Positions 35,561 to 44,267 of a DNA stretch of 64,000 nucleotides are shown here, piece after piece. This DNA is from Acetobacter sp. 46_36. GTDB taxonomy: Bacteria > Pseudomonadota > Alphaproteobacteria > RF32 > CAG-239. Position 1 is the stretch's first letter, and each line of letters opens with the position of its first letter. The stretch lies in assembly GCA_001917135.1 (NCBI GenBank), contig MNTT01000007.1, positions 62,001-126,000 on the forward strand. The letters are read 5' to 3'. Below the pieces are notes generated by a model that saw only the letters and a list, made by a program, of their open reading frames with translations, did no database searches and was not told where the DNA came from. Both the position numbers and the translations under genes were made by a program.

Positions 35561-36098
35561 CGTTTTCTCCTTTGTGTTCTATCTTCATTTTGCCTGCGTC
35601 TGCCGGCTCTGCCTTTATTTCATTACTACGACGGCTTTTCCCCATGGATATTATCCGGTCAAGAAGTTCTTCCAAAACCATCGCATCCTGTGTGTAGCTT
35701 ACGTTACCGTCCGGGGGAATAAAATCCTCAGATCCTCCGACTTCAATTTCCACATATTTTCCGCCGATCAGACCAAAGCTGACAATTGAGGCGCTGCTGT
35801 CATCCGGTATTTTATACTTTTCGCTGATTTCCATTGTCAATCTGGTATTGAAGTTTTTATCAAGCTCTGCCGCCGTAACGCGGCCAATATTTACTCCGGA
35901 CAGTCTGACAGCATCTCCGACATTCAATCCGTCAGTACGGCCGAAACTTGCATAAATATTATATGTTCCGCCCAATCCTCTGCCCCGAATGGAAGCATTG
36001 TGCGAAACCGTTATAAAAACGGCAACCAAAATTACAAGAAGAGCAGTTATTCCCGTACGGATTGACCGCGTTTCTTCTTTTGAATACATCTCTTCCAA
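35553..36098 (-). CDS. MlaD/MCE-domain protein (first of two)
   Basis: One anchor segment follows a basic start (SIRTGITALLVILVAVFITV), then a MCE domain with FGRTDGLNVGDAVRLSGVNIGRV and VSFGLIGGKYVEIEVGG. The C-terminal 30 residues are charged. I chose the TTG at 36098 because a perfect GGAGG lies 6 bp upstream; an ATG three codons later (36089) is the alternative. It is the first gene of the mlaD-mlaD-DUF2155 operon. A pair of MCE proteins could form a mixed or stacked ring. Confidence 0.85.
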   Translation of the reverse strand: MEEMYSKEETRSIRTGITALLVILVAVFITVSHNASIRGRGLGGTYNIYASFGRTDGLNVGDAVRLSGVNIGRVTAAELDKNFNTRLTMEISEKYKIPDDSSASIVSFGLIGGKYVEIEVGGSEDFIPPDGNVSYTQDAMVLEELLDRIISMGKSRRSNEIKAEPADAGKMKIEHKGENDE

Positions 36099-36294
36099 TT
36101 TATACCTCCGCTTTCTGCCGTTATAACGCAACGTTATATCTCGAATAACTTTTTGTTATATTCAATTTATGTGTGTTATAGCCCATAAATAATTTTTTGT
36201 CATCAATGTTTTCACTATTTAAATCAAATTGTGAAAATTTTAAACATTTTCTGGTATGCAACAAACAGTAAATTATACAGTTTAAGGCATTTTC

Positions 36295-37086
36295 ATGATT
36301 GAAATAAAAAATATTTCAAAACTGTTCGGCAGCAAGAAGGCTCTCGATAATATAAACATCACTCTTTATCCGGGAGAAATTGCGGCTCTTATCGGCGAAA
36401 ACGGCGCGGGGAAATCTACCCTGATGCGCATTATGTGCGGCTATCTGCATCCTGATACGGGAAGTGTCAATATTTTCGGGCATAACACAGAAAAGGACAG
36501 AATTAAAGCTTTATCATATATTGGGTATGTTCCTGAAATTTCCTCCCTTTACGGTGAAATGACCGTTTATGATTTTTTGGCATGGATTGCCGGCATCTGG
36601 AACATTTCCAACAAGAATCGAGCCATTTTCATAGCGGCAAAACAAATGCAGATAAATGACGTATTGGCAGAAAAGATTGAAAATCTTTCCAAGGGGTATA
36701 AAAAAAGAGTTGAGATTGCCTCTGCCCTGCTGCATGAACCGAAACTCCTTATTCTGGACGAACCTACTGACGGGCTTGACCCTAATCAAAAGCATGACAT
36801 CAGAGAATTTATGAAACAATATGCCCGCAACAATACGGTATTGGTTTCCACTCACGTTCTGGAAGATGCCGATATGGCGAATCGTGTGATTATGTTATCG
36901 CATGGGCGACTTGTCCGAGATACGGATATAGAAACTTTTAAAAAGGTTTCCCGCAACAGAGATATCAGCGAGGCATTCCGGATTATCAGCGAAGCAGCCA
37001 AAACGGAAACCGCCGAAACCATCAGCAAAAAATACTCCCCAAACCCGGCTCCCTCTATCCGTAAACCAGCAAAGGGAAAAAAATGA
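36295..37086 (+). CDS. ABC transporter ATP-binding protein, GldA-like
   Basis: The 263-residue ATPase has Walker A GENGAGKST (34-42), signature NLSKGYKKRVEIA and Walker B LLILDEPTDGLDP, with the switch His in VSTHVLEDAD. The closest type is the ABC-2 export ATPase of the Gld/Nos kind. A charged C-terminal tail of about 40 residues is non-conserved. It overlaps the permease gene by 4 bp (ATGA), and a DUF4340 gene completes the operon. In Bacteroidetes GldA-GldF-GldG aids gliding; in Proteobacteria this three-gene set has no established role. Substrate unknown. Confidence 0.88.
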   Translation: MIEIKNISKLFGSKKALDNINITLYPGEIAALIGENGAGKSTLMRIMCGYLHPDTGSVNIFGHNTEKDRIKALSYIGYVPEISSLYGEMTVYDFLAWIAGIWNISNKNRAIFIAAKQMQINDVLAEKIENLSKGYKKRVEIASALLHEPKLLILDEPTDGLDPNQKHDIREFMKQYARNNTVLVSTHVLEDADMANRVIMLSHGRLVRDTDIETFKKVSRNRDISEAFRIISEAAKTETAETISKKYSPNPAPSIRKPAKGKK

Positions 37087-39470
37087 AACAGTTTCTTACA
37101 CAGTTCAATAAAGAATTCAGGGCTAATTTCAACGGTTTCAGCGCCTACATTATCATTGCGGCCTATTATATCCTCTCGCTTTTTTCCGCCTTGTATCTCG
37201 GCGATTATTTTTTGCGGGAATCGGAGATTATGAATGCCTACTTCATCATGCAGCCGGTCATTTTAACTTTAGTTATTCCGGCGACAACCATGCGTACTTG
37301 GGCAGACGAAGCCAAAAGCGGAACGTTGGAATTGCTGCTAACCCAGCCCATCGGCTATTTCAAACTTGTGCTTGCCAAATTTTTTGCCGCATACGCCTTT
37401 TTCTTCCTGATGGCGGCAATGTCATTATTTTTATTTTTTGTTTCCGACAAGCTTTCTATCCTTGATACCGGTTTGACTTTGTCCGGATATGCGGGGCTTT
37501 TGCTTTGCGGAGCGTTATTTACGGCTGCAGGGTGCCTGGTATCGGCCCTCAGCCGCAATAATATTTTAAGTTATATTGCGGCAATTTTTGTCCTTTTCTT
37601 TCTGACACAAGTGGAATTCACCTCAGCCGGTTCGGGAATTTATGTCTTTTCGCTCAGGGGATTAAACTTTGAAGACAATTACAAGGCTTTTCTCAGCGGT
37701 ATCTTAACTTGGAGTAATTTGGCCTATTTTATTATCGGAACCTGCATCTGCCTCTGGCTAAATACGGCTGCTGTTGAATGCAAGAGAGACGTTTCCACCG
37801 CGGGTAAAAAGCAATTCGCTGCCCTGACTTTTCTGATGGCCGCCGTTTTTGCGTGCAGTGCTTTAAGCGCCGGATTTTTTTTCAACCGGCAGTTTGACTT
37901 TACCGATGAGAAAAAATTTACTTTATCAGACGAGGATACTGCTTTCCTCAAAGTTCTTGACAAACGTATAAACATTACGCTTTATGAAGCGGGCAGCAAA
38001 CGGATGGAAGCCAACTCAGGGTACGCCGTATATGCCGAATTCGCAGAAAAGATACTCAAGCTTATTGAACGGCAATCTAACGGCGCCGTGCGGATTGAAA
38101 CAGTTATGGTTGAACCTTTCAGCCAGTTGGAACACCGACTTACCAGAGATGACCATATATGGTTTGAAGAAGATAAATTCGGGCAAAAAACTTTCATGGC
38201 AGCGGAACTTTCTGACAATGAAGGCAACCGGCTCATTATTCCGTATTTCGGCAATTTGCGGCAAAACCTGCTGGAAACTGACCTTATACGCACTATCAGG
38301 CGGTTTGGCCAACCGCAAAAGCGCATTGCCGTTGCCGCCTCAAAAGAAGATATGGAAGAAATGCTGGCTTTCAGAGGGATTTTAGATGAATTCTATGATG
38401 TTCAATACCTTGAAGAAAAACCGGTTTTTATTCCTAATGAATACGCTACTGCAATTATTATCAACCCTACGCAGCTCTCAACCGAAACTTTGCTGGCTAT
38501 GGAACAATATGTTCTCAACGGAGGTTCACTCATCATTTTCAGCGAACCAAAACTTACAGGCAAAAGCAGCGGCCAGCCCATTATATCGTTTTTAAAAAAT
38601 TTCGGTATTATCCCTATTGCGGAAGAAACAATTTCATATATTTCCGATAATATGGAGACAGAAGCCGGTGCAGCCGAAGCATCCCATCCCGCAACTAACA
38701 AGAATATCCGTTCGGTTCTGTTTAACGGAGCCGGAAGCATTGACCTTAAAAATGCAGACGGATACCAGACGTTGCCCGTGCTGAAGTTTACCGACAAAAC
38801 GATTGCGGCTCTTTCTTCCGGAAAATATTTTTCAAACTATCTGAATTTTGCCGTGCAGGACAGGCATATCGAGCCGGCTTCTCTAAAAGAAGGGAAGGTT
38901 ATTTTTATTTATGACAGTGATCTACTGAAAGACTATCTCTATGTGTCAGAAGAATCCAAGGGATTTAACTTTTATCAGATTATCCCGGCTGCCGACAATT
39001 TGCTGTTTTTACTAAGGTTGGTGGATTATGCTGCCAATGGCGATATTGAGAGACATCTTTCTTACAGGCACTATGCCCTTAACAAATCGAGTATCGGCAA
39101 TGCCATATTGGCAAATATCAATAAATACTACGAAGATGAAATCAGCCAGCTGGAAAACAATATCAATCTGTATAAACAGCGCAGAGATAACTTTTATGAT
39201 GTTCTGAATATGCAAGGGTATGCATCAATAAGAAATATCGGCGATATCGGAAGCATTGAACAGAATATTGACGAAAATGAAACCCGGCTTTATAAAATAA
39301 AGTCTGAAATTGCACAAGATTACCAGACAATGATTATGGGCGTGACCATTCTGCTGATTTTGGCCGTTCCGGCAATATTGCTTGTCATTCTGGGACTGGG
39401 AACTTTCTTTTTTGCAAAATATAAACAAAAGAAAATCAGGAGGCTGGCTGATGCTGCAAAAACATCTTAA
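37083..39470 (+). CDS. ABC-2 permease fused to GldG-like periplasmic domain
   Basis: In this 795-residue protein residues 1-235 form a six-segment ABC-2 permease (TMRTWADEAKSGTLELLLTQPIG is the diagnostic loop). A further segment near 245-265 leads to a long periplasmic part with GldG features (FTDEKKFTLSDEDTAFLKVLDKRINITLYE, later LLAMEQYVLNGGSLIIFSEP), then a coiled coil (about 690-740) and a last membrane segment (about 752-780) with a basic tail. GldF and GldG are separate in Flavobacterium; here they are one chain. It works with the ATPase upstream and the DUF4340 protein, whose start overlaps its end. Confidence 0.85.
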   Translation: MKQFLTQFNKEFRANFNGFSAYIIIAAYYILSLFSALYLGDYFLRESEIMNAYFIMQPVILTLVIPATTMRTWADEAKSGTLELLLTQPIGYFKLVLAKFFAAYAFFFLMAAMSLFLFFVSDKLSILDTGLTLSGYAGLLLCGALFTAAGCLVSALSRNNILSYIAAIFVLFFLTQVEFTSAGSGIYVFSLRGLNFEDNYKAFLSGILTWSNLAYFIIGTCICLWLNTAAVECKRDVSTAGKKQFAALTFLMAAVFACSALSAGFFFNRQFDFTDEKKFTLSDEDTAFLKVLDKRINITLYEAGSKRMEANSGYAVYAEFAEKILKLIERQSNGAVRIETVMVEPFSQLEHRLTRDDHIWFEEDKFGQKTFMAAELSDNEGNRLIIPYFGNLRQNLLETDLIRTIRRFGQPQKRIAVAASKEDMEEMLAFRGILDEFYDVQYLEEKPVFIPNEYATAIIINPTQLSTETLLAMEQYVLNGGSLIIFSEPKLTGKSSGQPIISFLKNFGIIPIAEETISYISDNMETEAGAAEASHPATNKNIRSVLFNGAGSIDLKNADGYQTLPVLKFTDKTIAALSSGKYFSNYLNFAVQDRHIEPASLKEGKVIFIYDSDLLKDYLYVSEESKGFNFYQIIPAADNLLFLLRLVDYAANGDIERHLSYRHYALNKSSIGNAILANINKYYEDEISQLENNINLYKQRRDNFYDVLNMQGYASIRNIGDIGSIEQNIDENETRLYKIKSEIAQDYQTMIMGVTILLILAVPAILLVILGLGTFFFAKYKQKKIRRLADAAKTS

Positions 39471-40512
39471 AATTGCGGTTTTACTTTTAATTCTGTTGGT
39501 TCCTCTGACAATTTCGGGAATTTTGCGCAACGGAAAACAATTCCATATGCTGTCCAAAGGCAACTATTTCTTTGAACAGACCCGCAGACGAGCCGATATT
39601 GCTTCCATCAGCATTTCTTTTCCAGACGGGCACACCGTTACTATTGAAAAGAAGGATGATTTTTGGCGGATAGCAGAAGCTGACGACTATTTCGCCTCTT
39701 TTGCAAAAATTAACGCCTTAACCAGTTTGATTCGCAATACGGTTATTTATCGGGCTGACCCAATACGAAAAAACGATGCCGTTTTTTCCGACAGAACAAA
39801 GCATATTGTCATAACCAGCAAAGATACTCTTGGCGGTATTGTTGATAAAGCGACCATTGCGATACAAAGTAACACTGACGAAAAAACAGCCATTGCGGCA
39901 AAAAGCGATATAATCGGGCAGACTACTGTTTCCAAGCAAGGCAGCAATGCTTCCGGCACAGTCTACGGCACCGTACAGCCACAGAAAAAGCCCTATTATT
40001 ATGCAACTTTGAACAATGACGGTTTTCTGTACCAATTGACCGGAGATTTTGCATTGTCTCCTAACGTCATGGACTGGGTACAAATGCCTTTATTTGCTTG
40101 GGACGGTAAACAAATAAAAAGAATCAAAACTGATAATTTTGAAGTCTACCGCCGTTTTCCGGCCGAAGAATTAAGGTCGGCAGAATCCGGCGAAACACAA
40201 CCGCATATTCAGGGGCTTATCAGCAATTTCTGGTACTTGGGAGCTGATGAAATTAAGCATGCCGCCAATTTTAAAACTGAAAATTACAAAAAGGCGAAAC
40301 ACTTTGACATCACCCTGTTGAACGGTATTATTTACAGGGTGGACATATATAATCACAGCGACGAGTACTGGCTTTCCGTCCGACTGGGCAGAGAGGGACT
40401 CGTTAACAGCGATTCGGTAAAACGTTTACAGGAGAGCAGCCTTCTTTATGACGGATGGTTTTTCAAAATTAATTCCGATAAGGGGAAAATCATTTCCGGA
40501 TACGTGTTATGA
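39451..40512 (+). CDS. DUF4340 membrane-anchored protein
   Basis: The 353-residue protein has one N-terminal anchor (residues 6-24) and a periplasmic domain with repeated lipoprotein-like strands: ISISFPDGHTVTIEKKDDFWRI, then INALTSLIRNTVI. DUF4340 proteins occur beside GldF/GldG-type ABC genes, as here. Function is unknown. AGGAGG lies 7 bp before the ATG at 39451, which overlaps the end of the permease gene by 20 bp. A bidirectional terminator ends the operon. Confidence 0.85.
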   Translation: MLQKHLKIAVLLLILLVPLTISGILRNGKQFHMLSKGNYFFEQTRRRADIASISISFPDGHTVTIEKKDDFWRIAEADDYFASFAKINALTSLIRNTVIYRADPIRKNDAVFSDRTKHIVITSKDTLGGIVDKATIAIQSNTDEKTAIAAKSDIIGQTTVSKQGSNASGTVYGTVQPQKKPYYYATLNNDGFLYQLTGDFALSPNVMDWVQMPLFAWDGKQIKRIKTDNFEVYRRFPAEELRSAESGETQPHIQGLISNFWYLGADEIKHAANFKTENYKKAKHFDITLLNGIIYRVDIYNHSDEYWLSVRLGREGLVNSDSVKRLQESSLLYDGWFFKINSDKGKIISGYVL

Positions 40513-40573
40513 TTTTATTTCAGATAACTCGGTTCCCAACAAGATTTGATGTCTGTTGAGCAAAAGACAATAA

Positions 40574-40600
40574 AAAAGCCGGAAAATTATTCCGGCTTTT
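40574..40600. terminator. Bidirectional terminator between DUF4340 gene and ettA
   Basis: Stem AAAAGCCGGAA/TTCCGGCTTTT (40574-40584 and 40590-40600) with loop AATTA, rich in A on the left and T on the right. Confidence 0.9.
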
Positions 40601-40611
40601 CATTTTTTGCT

Positions 40612-42291
40612 TCAGCGTTCAAGTTTTTTATATCTGACCCGATGCGGACGGCAGGCCTCTTCACCGAGGCGACGGATTTTATCCTTTTCATAATCCTCAA
40701 AGTTGCCTTCAAACCATTCGACATGCCCTTCATCTTCATACGCCAAAATATGGGTTGCCAAACGGTCTAAAAACCAACGGTCGTGAGATGTTACCAATAC
40801 GCATCCCGGATAGTTACTGATACCCTCTTCCAAGGAGCGGAGCGTATCAACATCCAAATCATTTGTCGGTTCGTCAAGCAGAATAACGTTGGCGCCTTTT
40901 TTCAGCATCTTTGCCAAATGGACGCGATTGCGCTCACCGCCGGACAGCTGGCCGATTTTTTTCTGCTGGTCGGTTCCCTTAAAGTTAAACTGACCGACAT
41001 AGGCTCGGGACGGCATTTGTTTTTTACCCAACTCGATAATGTCCAACCCGTCGGAAATTTCTTCCCAAATCGTCTTATCGGCAGAAAGTTCATCGCGGCT
41101 TTGGTCTACATAACCCAAATCTACGGTTTCACCGATAATAATTTCTCCCGAATCCGGCTTTTCCTGCCCGGTAATCATTTTGAACAAAGTTGTCTTTCCG
41201 GCACCGTTCGGCCCGATAATACCGACAATCGCCCCCTTCGGAATTTTGAAAGACAGGTTGTCAATCAATACGCGGTCGCCAAAAGACTTGGAAATATTTT
41301 TCGCCTCAATGACCAAATCTCCCAGACGATCCGTCATCGGAATATTGATATAAGCCTGCGTAATCTGCTCTTTTGAAGCTTCCGAAAGCAATTCTTCATA
41401 AGCATTGATACGAGCCTTGGATTTGGCCTGACGAGCTTTGGGATTTTTGCGAATCCATTCCAGCTCATTGGCCAGCGTCTTCTGCCGGGCGCTCTCTTCG
41501 CGGGCTTCCTGTTCAATACGCTTCTGTTTTTGTTCCAGCCAAGACGTATAGTTCCCTTCATAAGGTATCCCCTGCCCGCGATCCAACTCAAGTATCCAGC
41601 CGGTTACGTTATCAAGAAAATAGCGGTCGTGCGTTACCATTACCACCGTTCCCTTATAATCGCGCAGGTGGTGTTCCAACCATGCCACCGACTCGGCATC
41701 AAGATGGTTGGTCGGTTCGTCAAGCAAAAGCATATCAGGCTTGGACAACAAAAGACGACATAATGCCACGCGGCGTTTTTCCCCACCCGATAATTTGGTA
41801 ACATCGGCATCAGCCGGCGGACAACGCAGCGCATCCATGGCTATTTGCACCGTCCGTTCAATATCCCAGCCGTTAGCCGCATCTATTTTTTCCTGCAAAG
41901 CTGCCTGTTCTTCAATCAGCGCATTCATCTCATCATCTGACATCGGTTCGGCAAACTTCATTGAGACTTCTTCAAAACGTTTTAACAAAGCGACGGTTTC
42001 CCCCAGCCCATCCATTACATTTTCCATAACGTTCTTGGACGGATCAAGTTTCGGTTCCTGTTCCAAATAACCGACTTTTACCCCTTCGGCAGCCCATGCT
42101 TCTCCGTTAAATTCTTTGTCTACGCCGGCCATAATTTTCAGCAATGTCGACTTACCGGCTCCGTTAACGCCCAGAACACCGATTTTTGCACCGGGAAAAA
42201 AGGACAAGCTGATGTTTTTGAACAGTTCTTTTCCTCCCGGAAAGACTTTGCTTAAATTTTGCATAACATAGATATATTGATATGAAGCCAT
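40612..42291 (-). CDS. ettA: Energy-dependent translational throttle ABC-F protein EttA
   Basis: EttA binds the ribosomal E site and gates the first elongation step according to the ATP/ADP ratio. The 559-residue protein has two ABC domains with Walker A GVNGAGKST and GPNGAGKTT, signatures KLSGGEKRRVAL and QLSGGERNRVHL, and the arm plus P-site tether between them. The opening QYIYVMQNLSKVFPGGKELFKNISLSFFPGAK is the usual EttA start. No membrane segment exists, so it is not a transporter. It is transcribed alone, convergent with the DUF4340 gene. Confidence 0.96.
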   Translation of the reverse strand: MASYQYIYVMQNLSKVFPGGKELFKNISLSFFPGAKIGVLGVNGAGKSTLLKIMAGVDKEFNGEAWAAEGVKVGYLEQEPKLDPSKNVMENVMDGLGETVALLKRFEEVSMKFAEPMSDDEMNALIEEQAALQEKIDAANGWDIERTVQIAMDALRCPPADADVTKLSGGEKRRVALCRLLLSKPDMLLLDEPTNHLDAESVAWLEHHLRDYKGTVVMVTHDRYFLDNVTGWILELDRGQGIPYEGNYTSWLEQKQKRIEQEAREESARQKTLANELEWIRKNPKARQAKSKARINAYEELLSEASKEQITQAYINIPMTDRLGDLVIEAKNISKSFGDRVLIDNLSFKIPKGAIVGIIGPNGAGKTTLFKMITGQEKPDSGEIIIGETVDLGYVDQSRDELSADKTIWEEISDGLDIIELGKKQMPSRAYVGQFNFKGTDQQKKIGQLSGGERNRVHLAKMLKKGANVILLDEPTNDLDVDTLRSLEEGISNYPGCVLVTSHDRWFLDRLATHILAYEDEGHVEWFEGNFEDYEKDKIRRLGEEACRPHRVRYKKLER

Positions 42292-42355
42292 ACTGTTTTT
42301 TCCTTTACTGTTTAACGATTATTCACCGGAATTATATTATGTAATTAAAATCAAA

Positions 42356-42895
42356 TCAACGCTGACGCGCTTTTATTTCTTCCTGCTTAATTTTCTGATA
42401 AATGCCTTCTCGTGCGGCACGCTGCTTTTTTTTGGCCATTACCCTGTCATAATAAGCATTCAGCTTTTCCCGCTCGTTTTCATTACGGTTATACACCAGA
42501 TTTACGTTATACACCCGCCTGGGTTTGATTACCTTTCCGTCCGGAAATTTTATCGTGCCGTTTTTGTATAAGGTCGATTTAAAGATTCTCTGGTTATTAA
42601 AACGGCGGTTGACCTCATCGCAACCAAAATAACCATCGCCCCGCTTTTCCATAAATGCCGTCGCTTTGGCTTTATTGTATTCATACATACCATCCGCCTG
42701 CTCACTATCCGATCTTGCTTTTGACACCAAATATGCCCTCGCAATAAGCTCATAAGACGGATATCTTTCAGCACCGCAAGCCAGCCCTTCGCCTGACACA
42801 TAACCAAGGTTTCTGACATCTTCCAGATAGGTAGCCGCCGCGGCAGGAAAAACCGCCAAGCATACGATAATACAGATGGCTGCAATAAATTTCAT
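42356..42895 (-). CDS. Small exported protein of unknown function
   Basis: I start at the ATG at 42895, which puts a clean signal peptide first (MKFIAAICIIVCLAVFPAAAA, cleavage near residue 20); the open frame extends 12 codons further upstream. The mature part of about 160 residues has two cysteines far apart (LACGAE, YFGCDE) that could pair, helical segments rich in charge and a very basic C-terminus. I do not recognise the family. It lies 64 bp upstream of ettA, and its product could bind an envelope polymer, but this is only a guess. Confidence 0.6.
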   Translation of the reverse strand: MKFIAAICIIVCLAVFPAAAATYLEDVRNLGYVSGEGLACGAERYPSYELIARAYLVSKARSDSEQADGMYEYNKAKATAFMEKRGDGYFGCDEVNRRFNNQRIFKSTLYKNGTIKFPDGKVIKPRRVYNVNLVYNRNENEREKLNAYYDRVMAKKKQRAAREGIYQKIKQEEIKARQR

Positions 42896-42970
42896 TTCTT
42901 TCAATCGCCCGTGTTTCTTCGTTTTTGGCATTATAACGGCAAATAAATCTAATTCAAGCGAAAAAATGAT

Positions 42971-42999
42971 TTGACAAATTAAAACAATTATCGTATGGT
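42971..42999 (+). promoter_or_regulatory. Strong sigma70-type promoter for rpmJ
   Basis: TTGACA (42971-42976), a 17-bp spacer and TATGGT (42994-42999) lie 32 bp before the rpmJ ATG. Confidence 0.8.
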
Positions 43000-43031
43000 T
43001 CGCTCAAACTTTTGTGTAAGGAATAAGAAAA

Positions 43032-43157
43032 ATGAAAGTATATAGCTCTTTGAAGTCTAAGAAGGCGCGTGTGAGAGGTTGTAAGCTTGTTCGCCGCAAG
43101 GGTCGCCTTTATGTAATTAACAAGAGAGAACCTAAGTATAAGGCTCGTCAAGGTTAA
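43032..43157 (+). CDS. rpmJ: 50S ribosomal protein L36
   Basis: A 41-residue protein starting MKVYSSLKSKKARVRGCKLV, with RRKGRLYVINKREPKYKARQG at the C-terminus, is the alphaproteobacterial form of L36: longer than the 37-38-residue zinc type and lacking the four zinc ligands (a single Cys remains). It sits in the large subunit near the peptidyl-transferase region. AAGGA lies upstream at normal spacing. Monocistronic, with its own promoter and terminator. Confidence 0.96.
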   Translation: MKVYSSLKSKKARVRGCKLVRRKGRLYVINKREPKYKARQG

Positions 43158-43180
43158 TTGAGACGTATTATAGTTTAAAG

Positions 43181-43205
43181 CCGGGCTTTTGAGTCCGGTT
43201 TTTTT
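43181..43205 (+). terminator. Intrinsic terminator after rpmJ
   Basis: Eight pairs CCGGGCTT/GAGTCCGG (two G-T pairs; 43181-43188 and 43191-43198) are followed by seven T. Confidence 0.8.
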
Positions 43206-43240
43206 ATAAGTATATTTTAGCGATGCGGAATTAAGCCTGA

Positions 43241-43645
43241 TTACAGACTTTCCATAACGGCAACGGCGTTCACGTACTCCCGTTCATTAGAAAGCGTCAG
43301 ATGCATATTAAAATTTTGATTTTTTGAAATAAAATAAGCCCGGGTTAAAGCTTTTCCATATAAGTTGACTTTGGGGCATCCTAAGGAATCGTGAACAATT
43401 TCCACGTCTTTAAGAGTTATCCCTTCCCGAAATCCGCTTCCCAAAGCTTTTGATACGGCTTCTTTTGCTGCAAACCTGGTGGCAACAGCCAATACCAACC
43501 GCGACAAGTCCTGTCCCGTTGTGCGAACTTCAAGTTCTGCAATTTCCCCGAACGTAAAGTATTTTTTTATAAAACGCAGCAGAAACGCTTCATTTTTAGA
43601 AAAACGCGAGACTTGCACAATATCACATCCCAGCCCCAGTATCAT
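43241..43645 (-). CDS. acpS: Holo-[acyl-carrier-protein] synthase
   Basis: AcpS transfers 4'-phosphopantetheine from CoA to acyl carrier protein. The 134-residue length is usual. GLGCDIVQVSRF (metal-binding Asp) opens the protein and FAAKEAVSKALGSG follows at the second metal site; the C-terminal MHLTLSNEREYVNAVAV completes the fold. It overlaps the DUF2062 gene upstream by 23 bp, so translation is probably coupled. In many Alphaproteobacteria acpS sits with pdxJ and lepB; here it does not. Confidence 0.95.
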   Translation of the reverse strand: MILGLGCDIVQVSRFSKNEAFLLRFIKKYFTFGEIAELEVRTTGQDLSRLVLAVATRFAAKEAVSKALGSGFREGITLKDVEIVHDSLGCPKVNLYGKALTRAYFISKNQNFNMHLTLSNEREYVNAVAVMESL

Positions 43646-44159
43646 CTTTATCCCTTTCGTTTTTTGCAGGATTATTCAACAGAACGCGCCAAGCCATACG
43701 GCTGACGCTCCACCACACAACTATATACAGAGGTATGCTCCCAATCAGCATCGGATAGAACACAGGCCAAATATCCTCTAAAAAAGCACTAAAGTCAAGA
43801 CCAATCACAGTGTGAAACAACTCCGTAAACAATGCCTTAAAATCTACCGGCAGCTGCGGCGCATCTGCTCCCAGCACAAAAAGGCCGATATGCAGCGTTA
43901 TATACCAAATCAGAGGAAACGTCCACGGATTTCCCGCTATAGTTCCGAGAGCCGCAGCAATTCCGTTTTGCCCGGCAAGCCTGGCAACAGCAAGGCTTAA
44001 CAGCAAATGAAATCCGACAAAGGGTGTAAAAGACATTGCTACCCCGGTAGCAAATCCATTGGCAATTTCCCGAGGCGTCCCTTTCAGCGAATCGAGCTTC
44101 CGCAAAATTTTCAGATATAAACCCCGCAGCCTGCGCCCCACTTTTTCCAACGAAAACAT
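43623..44159 (-). CDS. DUF2062 membrane protein
   Basis: The 178-residue protein has a basic N-terminus and about three membrane segments. PREIANGFATGVAMSFTPFVGFHLLLSL and GNPWTFPLIWY are the DUF2062 signature. Function is unknown; some members are fused to glycosyltransferases. I start at the ATG at 44159 because GGAGAAGG lies just upstream; the open frame starts nine codons earlier. It is coupled to acpS and lies 108 bp behind the (p)ppGpp synthetase gene. Confidence 0.9.
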   Translation of the reverse strand: MFSLEKVGRRLRGLYLKILRKLDSLKGTPREIANGFATGVAMSFTPFVGFHLLLSLAVARLAGQNGIAAALGTIAGNPWTFPLIWYITLHIGLFVLGADAPQLPVDFKALFTELFHTVIGLDFSAFLEDIWPVFYPMLIGSIPLYIVVWWSVSRMAWRVLLNNPAKNERDKDDTGAGM

Positions 44160-44267
44160 TGCCTTCTCCCTGGCTCCCGGTTCCAAACTGCATATTGCAA
44201 TATCCCGCCCCTAAAAAACTGCTTACGGGAAGTTCCTGCCGATTGCCGGCGACAATAAAAGAGATTA

